Source of the DNA: Tenodera sinensis
Lineage: Eukaryota > Arthropoda > Insecta > Mantodea > Mantidae
Direction: 5' to 3'
Length of the DNA stretch: 64,000 bases
NCBI GenBank assembly: GCA_030765045.1
Contig: CM060964.1
Location: forward strand, 136,860,948-136,924,947
The first letter of the stretch is position 1, and each line of letters opens with the position of its first letter. The notes below the pieces were generated by a model that saw only the letters and a list, made by a program, of their open reading frames with translations, made no database searches and had not been told where the DNA came from. Below, one piece after another: positions 34,619 through 45,955 of this stretch. The translations under genes and the position numbers were made by a program.

Positions 34619-35845
34619 GGGAATACCCGTGAAACCCTCTTCATTTTGGGTAACTTTGTGCAACTTGTAAACCGCAACACATTCTATATACAGAAACTAT
34701 AGAAAGTCCTTAAGGGGAGTGTGTAGGAATCTGATTTGTCTATCTCCGCCATGTTAAATTTGCAAATTTTATGTTCTTTTTCTCTGAAAGTATTTAAGCT
34801 AGAACAATGAACTCTTGCACACGATTAGATCTAGCTATTGTTTCTTGTTGTTTGTGTAGCTTAATCACTTATATTAATGATAAAAATTTCAAGTGGCCAC
34901 ATGCAGTAGTTTCAGAGAAAAGGCAACATTTGTATTGAAAAAAAGTTGTTTTGAGAAAACTGCGTTTAACGTTTAACATATCCTTAATGTGCTCCAAGGG
35001 TGCGTGTGCGTGGTTTAACGACTCTAACAGTGGACAACGCCCTAGGAAAGGTCCGCACAATAATCAGGTGGGTCCGTAAAGTGTTAAAAGTGATAAAAAG
35101 TGTAGTAATATGTTCAAAACAGATTCACACTGGGTGCTTGCACCTGCCCCTCCACTTGTTTAACCTGGGTCCTCCCCGTCCTCATCCCCATTCAGTGGCT
35201 CTCCCACCTCCACTGAAAAGGATCCGGCCATGAAACAGAGGCTTGTCTTAAGGTAGAGAGCGGTTCGACTCGACCGGCGGGAACAGCTTTATATATCTAC
35301 TACCTGACAGTTGTTTCTTTTCTTCCTTCTTTCTTTCCCTGATTACCCTCCCCTTATGTAGGACTTACACCACCTAGGACTTACAAGTCAGCCTAGGGTC
35401 AGATGCCTGTCAGGGAGCAGAGGGATCTTTGGACCACACAGAGTGAACACCTGGAAGGAGGTGGTCAGCCATACATCAGGTATGATAGTAAGGAAGAGGA
35501 TGACATGATGCAGGCGAAATGATTGATTGGAGCTGCTTTTCATACAATTAAAATGTTCTGCTCTCTCACAGAGCAAGCAAACAGTCTATTATCGTATAAT
35601 AATAACTTGAACACTTTTTCAGTTCAGAAATTCATCCGTAAACATAACAAAACATCGTAAAACACACATGTAATTCTCTTGACTCCCAGCAGATGGCAGA
35701 GTATTACGCGGCGACAGTGAAACAGAATCACTGCCATCTGTTGGCAAGTTACAGAAAGTCCAGCCTGTAAGAGAAGTTGCCTATACATTATGGGTTCAAG
35801 CTGAATGCACTGCAAGTGTCTGTGTGGTCCATTCCCATGAATATA
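34619..35845. other. Unassigned; contains one old TTAA-type element end
   Basis: At 34711-34760 TTAAGGGGAGTGTGTAGG and nearby TCTCCGCCATGTTA resemble the left end of the TTAA MITE at 36858-37033, but no right end was found. The remainder has only short frames. Confidence 0.35.
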
Positions 35846-35853
35846 CTCTACGC

Positions 35854-36815
35854 CAGGGGAAGACAGGTATCGCTGCTGTGACGTCAACTCACTCAGCTCA
35901 CATGCTCCCACCGACGGCCAGTTGAACGTGTGACGTCACAGGGGGGAAGAGGAAGAGGCGGGACATCGTAATTTTAATGCTGACTGTTTCAATTACGGAA
36001 TAGTCACAGATTATAAATAATTACATTTCGGCTTTATGCCATATATATACATATACATACGACATTTGCCGTTTCGCTTTCTTTAACTAGTTTGTTAATG
36101 TTAGGGCGTAATGTACGGCAAATTTGTAACCGAAGAGTGCATGTTAGATTGTGATCTGACAATATGCTTCGGGATTTTGACTTAGAAAGGTTCATAACAG
36201 AAAAGAATTGTTCGCACGCATACGTAGAACCAAACATACATAATATCCGTGCAACAAGGGCATACAGCCTCAGAAATCTGGTTTGAGGAACATTCTTATA
36301 AAAATCAGCCAAGTCTTCCTTGTGTTTATAGTTGTCCTTCAGCAAATCGTCGCACTGTAAATTTATCAATTCAATTTGCTATCTGCTAGAAACGTCCAAT
36401 GAATACGGGGCCGCACAGATCTGAAACGTAGTTGACAATGTTTCTACATCTTGAAACCTGGTCTCAAACTGGTGTGAGACACGGGGAACTGAACACAAAC
36501 ACAAAAGTGCTACACACAACACTACACAACGTCAACAAAAACAGAAAATAAAAACAAAATTCGCACTAACGCCGTTAAGATCCTTCACACAACAAATAAA
36601 CACCCTCAGACTAGGTTAAAGAGGGTTCTCCCTAAACAGCCCGGGCAAGTTGTAAACATGCCCAAATAACATTTACCATATTCATTCAGTTTCCTGCAAG
36701 TAGCGCCGCTGATCTAGGCAGCATAGCTATACACCGCTCTCGCCTGACGTCACACGAACGTACAAGCTGGCTCTTCGTTTAAATACGTCACACGGCCCGA
36801 AGTTGTCTTCCCCTG
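35854..36815 (-). mobile_element. hAT deletion derivative with perfect ends and target duplication
   Basis: 962 bp bounded by inverted ends CAGGGGAAGACA (left, 35854; right, complement ending 36815) and by the identical 8-bp duplication CTCTACGC at 35846-35853 and 36816-36823. CAGGG ends plus 8-bp duplication define hAT. Subterminal GTGACGTCA motifs occur near both ends (about 35875, 35932 and 36745). Inside is only the C-terminal part of a transposase on the minus strand, so it moved or was left as a non-autonomous internal-deletion copy. Confidence 0.92.
36034..36490 (-). pseudogene. hAT transposase C terminus (GTF2IRD2/ZBED5-like dimerisation region)
   Basis: Minus-strand reading: FQDVETLSTTFQI, an in-frame stop just before QIELINLQCDDLLKDNYKH, then LADFYKNVPQTRFLRLYALV and ARILCMFGSTYACEQFFSVM-NLSKSKSRSILSDHNL, ending TLRPNINKLVKE. 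FGSTY.CEQ.FS.MK..KSK.R..L.D.HL is the conserved hAT C-terminal dimerisation block of the GTF2IRD2/FAM200/ZBED5 group. The open frame is 111 codons (36034-36369) and homology continues upstream past a stop to about 36490. Zinc finger and catalytic regions were lost by deletion inside the element at 35854-36815. Confidence 0.85.
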
Positions 36816-36857
36816 CTCTACGCATTCTTACAAACGCCTGTTACTCTAACTACTTAA

Positions 36858-37033
36858 CGGGAGTATGTACGTACCCATCTCGATTTCCCTGTCTCCGCCA
36901 AGTTATGGTATTTAAATGCCTTATAGCGCCTTTTGACACAAAATAATGAGATATTGTTAAATAAACTTCACATTATCAAAATTGGCATAAACAGAAAAAC
37001 TACATGTTCTACCAAAATACCTACATACTACCC
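36858..37033. mobile_element. 176-bp TTAA-flanked MITE
   Basis: Inverted ends CGGGAGTATGTACG (left) and complement GGGTAGTATGTAGG (right), each next to TTAA (36854-36857 and 37034-37037). TTAA targets fit piggyBac or Kolobok; which one cannot be decided from the ends. Confidence 0.65.
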
Positions 37034-37037
37034 TTAA

Positions 37038-37419
37038 GGCATAATTTTGATTTCAAATAACGTAATTGTATAGGACCTTTCCGAGAGATCTGTTTTTATT
37101 AGTTTGGATCTTTTCAATACTTTTTCATTTTCGGAAGTTCCAGCAGCAAACGCTACACGTTTGCTAAGGTAGTTAATCCCCTGAAATCTCAGTAGAGGCA
37201 AAAAATCAGCTCTAACATATAAAATACTGTCAGCTATTGCTAAACGAATAGCTAAAGCACAAACAAAGCACCGCTCACGGAAGAACCATAAAAAGAAATA
37301 AAAAGAAAAGCTCTCATTCGGTGGCCCATATAGCTACGACATAAAAATTAACACATGTTTCACAACACAAAGTATCCGCCAGAATCTGAGAAATGGTTGC
37401 TGGCAAGCCGGAGAACATG
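37038..37419. other. No recognisable gene or element
   Basis: AT-rich flank between the TTAA MITE and the 3' tail of the I-type LINE. Nothing supported. Confidence 0.4.
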
Positions 37420-37740
37420 TGAGTGAGTGAGTGAGTGAGTGAGTGAGTGAGTGAGTGAGTGAGTAAATGAGTGGAGTTTAAGGACCCGTCGACAGCTAGG
37501 TCATGAGGACCCCAAGTCAAAAAGATAAAAAAACGGAAAAACTCACCGCCAGCTAACACACTAGATTAAACATTAAAACGGGAAAGCTAAAACAGATAGG
37601 AGCTAAAAAAGTTAAAATGCCAAACTGGTCTAAAAAGTTAGCTAAAACAGTTAAAACGTAAAAACTGATAAAAATGTGAAAGTTGAAAATAAAATCACGA
37701 AATAAAATTAAGTTAAACCTGCTTACCGAAGACCATGTGG

Positions 37741-38482
37741 TCAATGGTGATAAGAACATCGTCCGTCAAGTGAATGAGGGAACGGAATTTCCCCGTCTGC
37801 CTTGGAAATAAGCCAGTGAGGATATCGTGTTGGCACAGAATGGTGGCCGAATAGGTGAATGTTAATGGGGTAATGATCACTACCAAGTAAGTCGGAAAGT
37901 ACCGACCAATCAAGTAGAGGTACTAGTGACGGGCTACTAAAAGAAAGGTCTAGCGCGGAGTGTGTACCATAGACACATGATAGGAAGGTAGGCACGCCAG
38001 TGTTTAATAGGACTAAGCCGGACATATTGCATACGTCTGCTACAAGGCACCCACGAGCATCATTAGTGTCGGAACCCCAGTGAGTATGTTTGGCATTCAG
38101 ATCGCCCAGAAAGATGAGAGGTGGCGGAATCTGAGCCAAGAGAGCCCAAAGATCGTTCTCGTGTACGACACTGATCGGTGGCATAGAAACAGAGGCTCTG
38201 CAGCTGTACACGCACCGCTACAGCTGTACACGCAGCGGCGCGTTAAGGGGTATACTGGTGGCAGATATGTTATGCGCCACCAGCGTAGCAACGCCACCGC
38301 ATGCTCTGCTATCAATGGCAGTCGTGGCGGAAAGCTGGAAAACCACGAAGATGGAGAGAGTGGTTAGGCTGGCAGTGGCTTTCCGGTAGGCAATCAGTTG
38401 ATGGAGAACGTTGAAAGACTAAATATTGTATGGCGGGAACACGTGCCTGGTACCCATTAACATTCCACTGGATTACTTCCAT
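37741..38482 (-). pseudogene. I-type LINE ORF2, endonuclease domain only
   Basis: Start ATG at 38480-38482: MEVIQWNVNGYQARVPAIQY matches the 'M.I.QWNC.G......L..L' opening of I-clade ORF2. Two stops and a frameshift near 38310-38290, then GVATLVAHN-type sequence, and an open stretch 37741-38211 with IPPPLIFLGDLNAKHTHWGS, RGCLVADVCNMSGLVLLNTG, PTFLSCVYGTHSALDLSFSS and LLGSDHYPINI. The catalytic GD.NAKH and SDH blocks are present, so the endonuclease core is well preserved. A short imperfect direct duplication (CAGCTGTACACGCA, at about 38200 and 38220) lies in the N-terminal part. The frame ends near 37715, where RT should follow. Confidence 0.8.
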
Positions 38483-38492
38483 GGTAAAGAGA

Positions 38493-39870
38493 TTAATGTT
38501 TGGTGTTCATCTTTTTCTTTTTCATTCTTAGCTTGACCGTCTTGGGACCTGGAATGTTCAATTTCCCGTCCTCTGGTGACTCCACCGATGTGCGGGATTC
38601 GGGAGATACCTGGCGGCTGGTGGAGCGGGAGCGAAACTTCTTTGACGAGGAAGAACTACTCACCCGGTGTTTATGGCACGCACGATGGACGTGGACAGGC
38701 AGAATAGTGTGGCCACTGCTCGTGGATGGCTGGTAAGCTAGTGTCTGCACGGTGGAAGATGTAGTTGCCGGTGCAGGTGTATCAAGGGATGGTGGAGAGG
38801 TGCTCGTTGCTAAGTCCGTCTACGTTGCAACATCAGTGACCGGAACTTGTTGAACGGCCACAGTGTAGGCAGAAGTGCGGCGAACTGCTGACGCGAAATC
38901 TAGGGTGGTCGCAGGTTTCAGCTACTCGAAGCGGCGACGCGCTTCCAAAAATGTGAGCCACTTGTTCACGCGCAACTCCTGTATTGCCATTTCGTCCATA
39001 AACGTGGAACATAGACGCGAGCTGGATGGATGGCTCTCTCCACAGTTCACCAAACAGGATTCCTTGTACATTTTAATTTATAATAAAAAGGAGTCTGGTT
39101 TAGAGTGATGTTCGAATTTTTAATTCTTGGCAGATCATATTTATAGACTCATCACTTAAATTTTTTATGTTGTTGCGTAGCTCTATTCGGAAGACTTTCT
39201 TCCATCATCAGGACTTGAAGGTGACTGCAAGCTCTGTCTGTCGACTCTCCTTAACGTGGCTGGATCTTCTCCTGCTCTCTGTACATGCCGTGTGCTCGTG
39301 GGCTGGTAAACCACAACGCTCACAAATGGCGGGATTATTACAGGAGATCTTAGTATGACCGAACCGCTGGCATCTAAAGCAGCGCATGGGGTTCAGCACA
39401 TACTGGCGTACGGCGGCACGTTCATAGCCGCAAACGATATACTCTGGCAATTGAGTGACTTTGATGTCAAAAACACCGTACGCAGAGCTAACTCCTTGCC
39501 GTCCTGCTTGCGAGTGAGACGGTAGGCTTGACAAACACGGTGGTCGGAGAGGCAGGTGATAATCTCCTCGTTCGTCAGGTTGTCCAGACTGGAGGTAATT
39601 ACAACTCCCCTACATGTGTTGAGCGATTTGTGTGGGGCTACCCGAATTGGGTAGGGTCCCAACAAACTCACCTTTAAGAGCTTCTGGATCTGGTCTCTAG
39701 TGTTGGTTTCGATCAATAGCGTACTTGCTCGTAGTCTCGTCGCGTTCTATATCGGGACACATATCCTATCTTCCGCGCGTTTGATATAGAATGGGCTTAT
39801 ATCCTTAATCGTCTTCCCTTCACAGGCCAATGTCACAACAGGAAAAGTTTCAAAGAACGGGGTTTTGCGC
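38493..39870 (-). pseudogene. I-type LINE ORF1 (gag-like, three CCHC knuckles), broken
   Basis: RNA-binding ORF1 protein. Blocks on the minus strand: EGKTIKDISPFYI, LLIETNTRDQIQKLLKV, VAPHKSLNTCRGVVI, an RRM-like stretch, then zinc knuckles MRCFRCQRFGHTKISC and ICERCGLPAHEHTAC (39210-39390) and, after roughly 120 bp of extra sequence, a third knuckle NCGESHPSSSRLC with FLEARRRFE. The C-terminal tail is Ser/Thr/Pro-rich and ends KKKKMNTKH at a stop at 38493-38495, 10 bp before the ORF2 start. Frameshifts lie near 39480 and several stops occur around 38830-38940. Close ORF1-ORF2 spacing is as expected for the family. Confidence 0.8.
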
Positions 39871-41472
39871 GGATGCATGATTAATTGGACCACCTTCCGG
39901 AGCCGTCGGCGTCAGCCGGGGGTCAAAGGATAAAAGACACAAAAATCTCCACGGTCTGCGTCGCCATGGAGACACCTCCATGACCGACCTCAAAGCGAAC
40001 TTCAGTGGGACTAGCCCTCCCCCCCCCCCCCCCCCCGATCTCCACTGCTTGTTCACACGGGTAAACCGTTCACCACGCGCACACAGGCCTTATTTCCTCA
40101 CCACAGGAATAACCACCTGTGGCTCCCCACTTTAGGCCATGCTGCCTCAACGAACTCAGCGTGGATTCAGGGGACTTGTGTTCGATTACACCAGAGTTCC
40201 GTCAGCGATAACACCTCCGGCCGGTGATACAACCCGGCGGCACACGGCCGTCGGGGAATTAACACAGGCAGAGCCCTCAGGGAGCTACGTGGGTGTACAT
40301 GACGTGTGGATGGGCTCCGCACCTAAGGCTACACATGGGGGCAGTGTGAAGGGTCCGCCCAACCTTCGCGCCTGAGACCTCCGAAGAGCACACACGTCGG
40401 GGGGCCGCGGTGAAAACCGTGGGACAGGACCACGGAGATAGGAAAGATCCCTGCTAGTGAGATAGGAATTATAAAACTAAGGCCTTACTAACTAATAATC
40501 ATAATAAACCTGAAGAGAAAGGGGGTGATAAATGGTAGTAACACAAAAAACTAGACGTGGCATAGTTGATGAACATGAACGCGGTGAAATGATGGTGAGT
40601 GGCTCGGGTCCCCGGGTACGCCAAACCCGTTCCTACCGTAGTAGGACCCCCTGGGGGACGGAGAACATATGTCATAGAGTCAAGAATTGACACTGGATTA
40701 AAACTGTACAACCAAGGGCTTGTAATAATGAGCACAAATCTGTGGAGAATGCGAAGATGATAAGCTACTGTGTCTAAAACGGCAATTCCCAATAGGCAAT
40801 CTGGCTAAAATGGCTTTCTCGTGACCACAGGCGTACGAGGAGGTACTGTAGCTGACAAGGAGGGGCTTCACTTCCCGAACTTGGCTCTCCTGAAGATCAT
40901 TCAGAGTACCATATAAAAACTGCAGCTTTCAAACCGCGCTTTGACGCCTAAAAAACCCGAAGTATAGGTGAACTTGGCGTCGTCGATTTCGGAGTGGACA
41001 TCAACACTAGATCATGCGGGTGTCGGTGTGGGGGAAATCGTGTTTCCTCTCCAGTTAAATCGTTCGGTAAGGAAGCGTCTAAAGGCCGAAAGCGTGAGGG
41101 AAGACGAACACGAGTAAGGCTATCGAGCTCATTGGGTAATGGTGCCTAATGAATCGTTAAAACACGGAGTAAAATACGCATATCCCGGCAGACTAGAGTA
41201 TCTACATGCTTAACTACAAAGAAGAATAGCCTGTCAATTAGGAAGCGAAGGTTCAGCAGCTTCTGTACTCAGGCCAACAACTGGGCTCATTGGAAAAACG
41301 CCAATTATCAACCTGAGTTTGGGGCACTTTAAAATCTGTTCCAGTCGAAGAATACAGAATATAACCGTAATTGGGATTCGGATAGGATAGCGGTGCAGGC
41401 TTCAAAGAATGGCCCAAAGTGCCACTTAAAATATGTAAAAGATTAAAGACAATGTTTTCTATCTTGCCCTTG

Positions 41473-41475
<3 letters not shown>
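39871..41475. other. Unassigned, partly GC-rich; possible LINE 5' UTR
   Basis: Includes an 18-nt C run (40019-40036) and a GC-rich stretch 40080-40450 with a 78-codon + frame that shows no domain. This may be the 5' UTR of the LINE at 37420-39870, a proposal based only on position and composition. Confidence 0.3.
40019..40036. repeat. Poly(C) tract, 18 nt
   Basis: Uninterrupted C run. Confidence 0.9.

Positions 41476-41537
<62 letters not shown>
41476..41537. repeat. (TA)n microsatellite
   Basis: About 60 bp of AT dinucleotide repeat. Confidence 0.95.
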
Positions 41538-41541
<4 letters not shown>

Positions 41542-42717
41542 TATGAGAAATTCAGCTAAACTTTCCGTTTAAAACCAATCTTCAAAAGTTTATATCCTCT
41601 GCGAATGGAAGGATGTTTACTACGAGCTAGAGAGAAGGCAAACTCCTTCCGCCGCCATAAAATAATACAGACGAATTTCTCGGCGGAGAATATATGGGCG
41701 ATTTCGGTGCTCCATGAGTAGAGGTGATTAAACCACCGTTCTAAGAGACGCGTCCGCCTGGAGCTATAGTAAATAGTATAAATAGTATAGTAAAGCATCC
41801 ATGAAGAATGAAGAGGAAACTCTAGGTAGAATACAATCTACAGCAGGGTTGATGGAAACAGCGAAAAATGTAACGTGAATACCGAGCTCTGCGGTATGTC
41901 GTTCTTCTGAATCAAAGGAATAAACGGGATAAAACCGAGCCCAAGCACATGGTAGACCCAAAAAGGAGTGGTGTGCATTAAAATATCTACAGAATAGGGT
42001 CCTGCAATTTGCGACACAAAATGTTCAATATCGACGATGGCGAATGGAGATGCAAGTGGAATGTAGACGGTACGGACTGAAAATGCAAGGACAGATATTA
42101 TGAAGGGTAATAGGAACAGCTTTGCTTGGTACTAGCAAGCTTGAAAGGGTGGTAATAAACATCACCACGATAAGAAGCATGGTAGCTCCATGTACAGGAG
42201 CGTCCTGTTCCGGTAAAAGATCATAGTAAACCGGGGTGTAGTTCCGCACACCAAAGTTGGCCTGACGGCACAGCTTAGGCAGCTGCCAACAACCACACAA
42301 GAATATAAAAGCAACAGGAGTCAAATTTATGCCCTATGTGTACGTGTGTAGATTTCTGATCAGTATGCCAATTAGGAAAGGGATAAGCGTTTTATTTAAT
42401 GGTCCTGTTCAAGCTGATTTTCTCCTGCGTAATACATGGATCAGATTTACCAATTCGCATCATAATCATGGAGAATACGATAATTAAAACGTCTCTATGA
42501 TATGTGATAGTACGTTTCACAATACCAGCTAAACATGCACGATGTCCCTTTGTGAGTCACAACAGTGATATAGTGTTATCGAACGACTCAATCATTTTTA
42601 CCATGGTCTTCTTCAACCTCCTAAAGATTCCACTACCTATCCCAAGAACCTTTCCCGTGTTTCTTTCATTGACACTGTGCCTAGAATATTTCGTTCCAGT
42701 GAACACAGTACTTTTCA
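41538..42717. other. No recognisable gene or element
   Basis: Short frames on both strands without motifs (largest 99 codons, 42025-42324 minus). The 276-codon + frame that starts at 42504 owes its length to the minisatellite that follows. Confidence 0.35.
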
Positions 42718-43620
42718 GACATGCGGGCGGGCAGGCGGGCTGGTGGACATGCGAGCATGTGGGTGGCCGTATATGCGGGTTGGCGGGCAGGCTGACAGGT
42801 GGACATGCAGGTAGACATGCGGGCGGGCAGGCGGGCTGGCGGACATGCGAGCGGGCTCAATTGCGGGTTGGAGGACTTGCGGGCGGGCGTAAATGTGGGT
42901 TGGCGGACATACGGGTGGGCGGACAGGCAGGCCGGCTGGCAGGCGGGCGGGCAGGTGGGCGGGCGGGCGATCTGGCAGGTGGGCGGGCGGGTCGGCGGGC
43001 AGGTGGGCGGGCAGGCGGGCGGGTGGGCCGGCGGGCAGGTGGGCGGACGGGCAATCGGGCAGGTGGGCAGGCGGGCGGGCGCAATTGTGGGTTGGCGGAC
43101 ATACGGGTGGGTGGACAGGCAGACCGGCTGGCAGGCGGGCAGGTGGGTGGGCAGGCGGGCGGGCGGGCAATCGGGCAGGTGGGCAGGCGGGCGGGCGCAA
43201 TTGCGGGTTGGCGGACATGCGGGTGGGTGGACAGGCAGGCCGGCTGGCAGGCGGGCAGGTGGGCGGGCGGGCGGGCGCAATTGCGGGTTGGCGGACATAC
43301 GGGTGGGCGGACAGGCAGGCCGGCTGGCAGGTGAGCGGGCAGGCGGGCGGGCAGGCGGGCGGGCAGGCGGGCGGGCGGGCGGGCGCAATTGCGGGTTGGC
43401 GGACATACGGGTGGGCGGACAGGCAGGCGGGCAGGCAGGCAGGTGGGCGGGCAATCGGGCAGATGGGTAGGCGGGCGGGCGCAATTGCGGGTTGGCGGAC
43501 ATACGGGTGGGTGGACAGTCAGGCCGGCTGGCAGGCGGGCAGGTGGGCAGGCGAGCAAGGTGGGCAGGCGGGCGGGCAGGTGGGCTGGCGGACATGCGGG
43601 CGCGCTGACATGCGGGCAGT
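42718..43620. repeat. GC-rich minisatellite with higher-order units
   Basis: About 900 bp built from 4-bp GGGC/GGCA/GGTG steps, organised into a higher-order unit of roughly 80-120 bp. The unit carries landmarks GCAATTGCGGGTTGGCGGAC, ATACGGGTGGGCGGACAGGC and CCGGCTGGCAGGCGGGC; the first landmark (some diverged) recurs near 42857, 42890, 43081, 43197, 43276, 43383 and 43482. All six frames stay open over long stretches (up to 304 codons) because of base composition, not selection. One strand is G-rich with many G3 runs. Confidence 0.95.
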
Positions 43621-44093
43621 AATTACCCAATCGTCATTGTTATATTTCGGTCGTTCATGGGTCTTAATCAGACGATTTCAGATAGCAACCATTGAGAACA
43701 AACCAAAATATTCAACGGTGGTTGCCGTAATGTGTTTCTGATTAAACTTTAGAGCTATTTGATATAGTATGATTCATTTTCTCACTCTCCATATGCTGAG
43801 TGTTACTTGAGGCAATAAATGTTTTATTTACATCTGTCGAATGTCCACTCAAAGTTAAATCACTGCTTTCATGAGAATCGAACCTCCAGACTTATTTGAT
43901 GTAAATGCTATTACTATAATCAATAAGACTTGAACCCACCAACCTCAAAAATATCCATCTGAATTGAGAAGCAAAAGCTTTCTCTTCGCAAGCACAATCG
44001 AGCCAAAAAGCCAATGACAAAATAGGTAAAAATAAGAATTTAGACTTTCGGGTCTTATTTATATACTAAAAATCCCTAGAACGTACAGAGGTA
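43621..44093. other. Unassigned; tRNA-like scraps
   Basis: Two B-box-like sequences on the minus strand (GGAGGTTCGATTCTC at about 43870 and TGGGTTCAAGTCTT at about 43930) without matching A boxes. Possibly eroded SINE heads. Confidence 0.3.
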
Positions 44094-44419
44094 CCCTACT
44101 CGCCCGGTCGCTGCATACTGCAGCCGAAGTCAAGGCCACGGAGAAGTATAGAATGGGGATGGTGGGATTAAGCGCGCCAACTCCCCCGAGTGTTTAACAC
44201 CCGCCTTTACTACATAGGGCACCGCAGGCGGTGACACTGATGATACATGGAATGAAGATGGAGCACCGGTGGAATGAGATGGCGGGGGGAACCCGGCGGA
44301 AACCCGCCCCAGCGCCGCTTCGTCCACCAGGAATACCACATGCGGTTGCTTGGGATCGAACCCGGGCCGCTTTGGTGTGAAGTGAATGGTCGAACCACCC
44401 GCCTACGGCGCGCCCTACT
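44094..44419 (-). repeat. tRNA-derived SINE, family 1
   Basis: Minus strand: head GCGCCGTAGGCGGGTGGTTC with an A-box-like start, B box GGGTTCGATCCC, then body motifs shared with the copy at 52622-52847 (GGTGGACG.AGCGG.GCTGGGG, CGCCATCTCATTCCACCG, CATGTATCATC, TGTCACCGCCTGCG, GTTAAACACT). CCCTACT at both edges (44094-44100, 44413-44419) may be the target duplication; if so this copy is longer at its 3' end than the other. Confidence 0.75.
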
Positions 44420-44539
44420 GTAAGGTTACTTGATCTTTTAGGAACGCTATCTTTCCATCAGGATAGCTACTCAATTGTCATTAAGAGTCTCAGAGCACCC
44501 CGACCAGACGTCCCAGCGGGAAAGAATTCCCATGTCGAT

Positions 44540-44606
44540 ATCGATGGTCAAACAAGAGTCCCTCGCGCCAGAGACAAGCGCGCTACCACTGTGCTACGGG
44601 CTGGAA
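44540..44606 (-). repeat. Possible tRNA-like SINE head
   Basis: Minus strand CCCGTAGCACAGTGGTAGCG resembles a tRNA 5' part with an A box; the B box is degenerate. Not a credible functional tRNA. Confidence 0.3.
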
Positions 44607-45545
44607 TCTTATTGATATACATTTTCCCTTAATATTTCATCTTTTACCAAGGATGTTGTGTCGGAGTTTCAGACATTCTTGCTTAATGAGCATCTTGCGC
44701 AACATACAAAAACATCCATCATATAGAAGTACCCCACTGAAGAATTGCGTTTATCTCATTAGAACTGGATTGTTCTAGTGATTTACACATTTCCTTGAAC
44801 AAATAGCCAAAACGTTCCATCACAAGGTCTGAGAGGAAACAGCAAAATAACACTTATCATTGAGAATGAAGGATAATGCATTTTCTCCTGCCCTAAGGCT
44901 GTTTCAACATTGCACCTATTTTAATATCTTTAGTCAATTGTGAACTATTTCATTTACTAAAACGAATATCCTGTGTTTCCTCAGTAAATGCCAAAGGGAT
45001 TATATTTTGTAACTTGACGCAATCAAGAAATTGGTCTAGATTTGTATGCTGTCAGCTACTAGGGAGAAATTCGGATAGCGATTCGGATAGGTCGATAAAC
45101 TTTTAAACCAGGGGAATGGCAGGTGTCTTTGCGAGAGTACGGCGGAATAGGGTACGCCGATGCACTCTTTGTGTTAATCGCAATAGGCGCGCGTTCCAAC
45201 ATTTACTTTGAATAGTAAAATTGTGATCAACTGTAAACAATAAGGTGTTTGTGTTTTGTTTGTGTGTTCTTGTTCGTTTCTTGGATTAAGATTTGTGCCT
45301 TACTAAGATAAATGCAATACTAATTTTCATTGTTGATTTTGCCGCAAATATTTAAACTGGGTGGGAGGCAGTAATCAATGACATTAACTCGTCTCGCGCT
45401 AAAACGAAACACCGCAGCAAAAAAGCTTTCCTTAACAGAAAATTGTTTAAAATAATGTTATCTATCAGCTCCCAACGTTTGTCGGTCTAATTTTGGGACA
45501 CCCTATACATACACAGATACACACACACGTTACACACACACGCTA

Positions 45546-45547
<2 letters not shown>
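44607..45547. other. No recognisable gene or element
   Basis: No supported frame or repeat. Confidence 0.4.

Positions 45548-45620
<73 letters not shown>
45548..45620. repeat. (CA)n microsatellite
   Basis: About 70 bp of AC dinucleotides, preceded by interrupted ACAC sequence from about 45510. Confidence 0.95.
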
Positions 45621-45622
<2 letters not shown>

Positions 45623-45955
45623 ATCGAAAACTATCGCTCCGATAGTAAATGAATAACACCGCATGAATTGTACTGGTAATACCTAGAAGGTTCATAGATA
45701 ATCAATTTGAGATACGAAACCAATGGTCTACGATGTCAGGTTAATAAGTTTTATGTATTTAAAGTAATTAGAGATTGTGATCAATAAATCATAACCAGAA
45801 AGAAATATGTTAATATTATCCACTGAAATCGAAATAGTGCTTCTTAGGAACTTAGTAAAGCCTATCTACTGCGTCCCTTAGGATGCATTTCTAAACTGTA
45901 GCGTTACCAAAAGCGCTTAAATTGGAGACTTAACATGGAGCTGCACGCCACTGCA

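Larger units (their letters stand above)
37420..39870 (-). mobile_element. I-type LINE lacking its RT region
   Basis: Minus-strand LINE with ORF1 (38493-39870), the ORF2 endonuclease (37741-38482) and a 3' end GACCTAGCTGTCGACGGGTC-CTTAAAC followed by a (TCAC)n tail at 37420-37462. Between the endonuclease (last recognisable near 37715) and the 3' end only about 250 bp of non-coding sequence remains, so RT and RNase H are gone, apparently by one internal deletion or an RNA-level jump. The 5' limit is uncertain; GC-rich DNA to about 40450 may be 5' UTR. Confidence 0.75.

Noticed and set aside
37420..37462. (GAGT)n tract as a telomere-like or independent microsatellite
   Set aside because: It directly follows the conserved 3' end of the I-type LINE, as in the two short copies, so it is the element's tail.
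42718..43620. CRISPR-like array
   Set aside because: No unique spacers between identical repeats; units are contiguous and eukaryotic context rules it out.
42504..43741. Very long open frames (up to 304 codons) in all six frames, Gly/Arg/Ala- or Pro/Cys-rich
   Set aside because: They track the GC-rich minisatellite; every frame is open at once, so there is no coding signal.
43868..43935. Two B-box-like motifs as tRNA genes
   Set aside because: No matching A boxes and no cloverleaf; at best eroded SINE heads.
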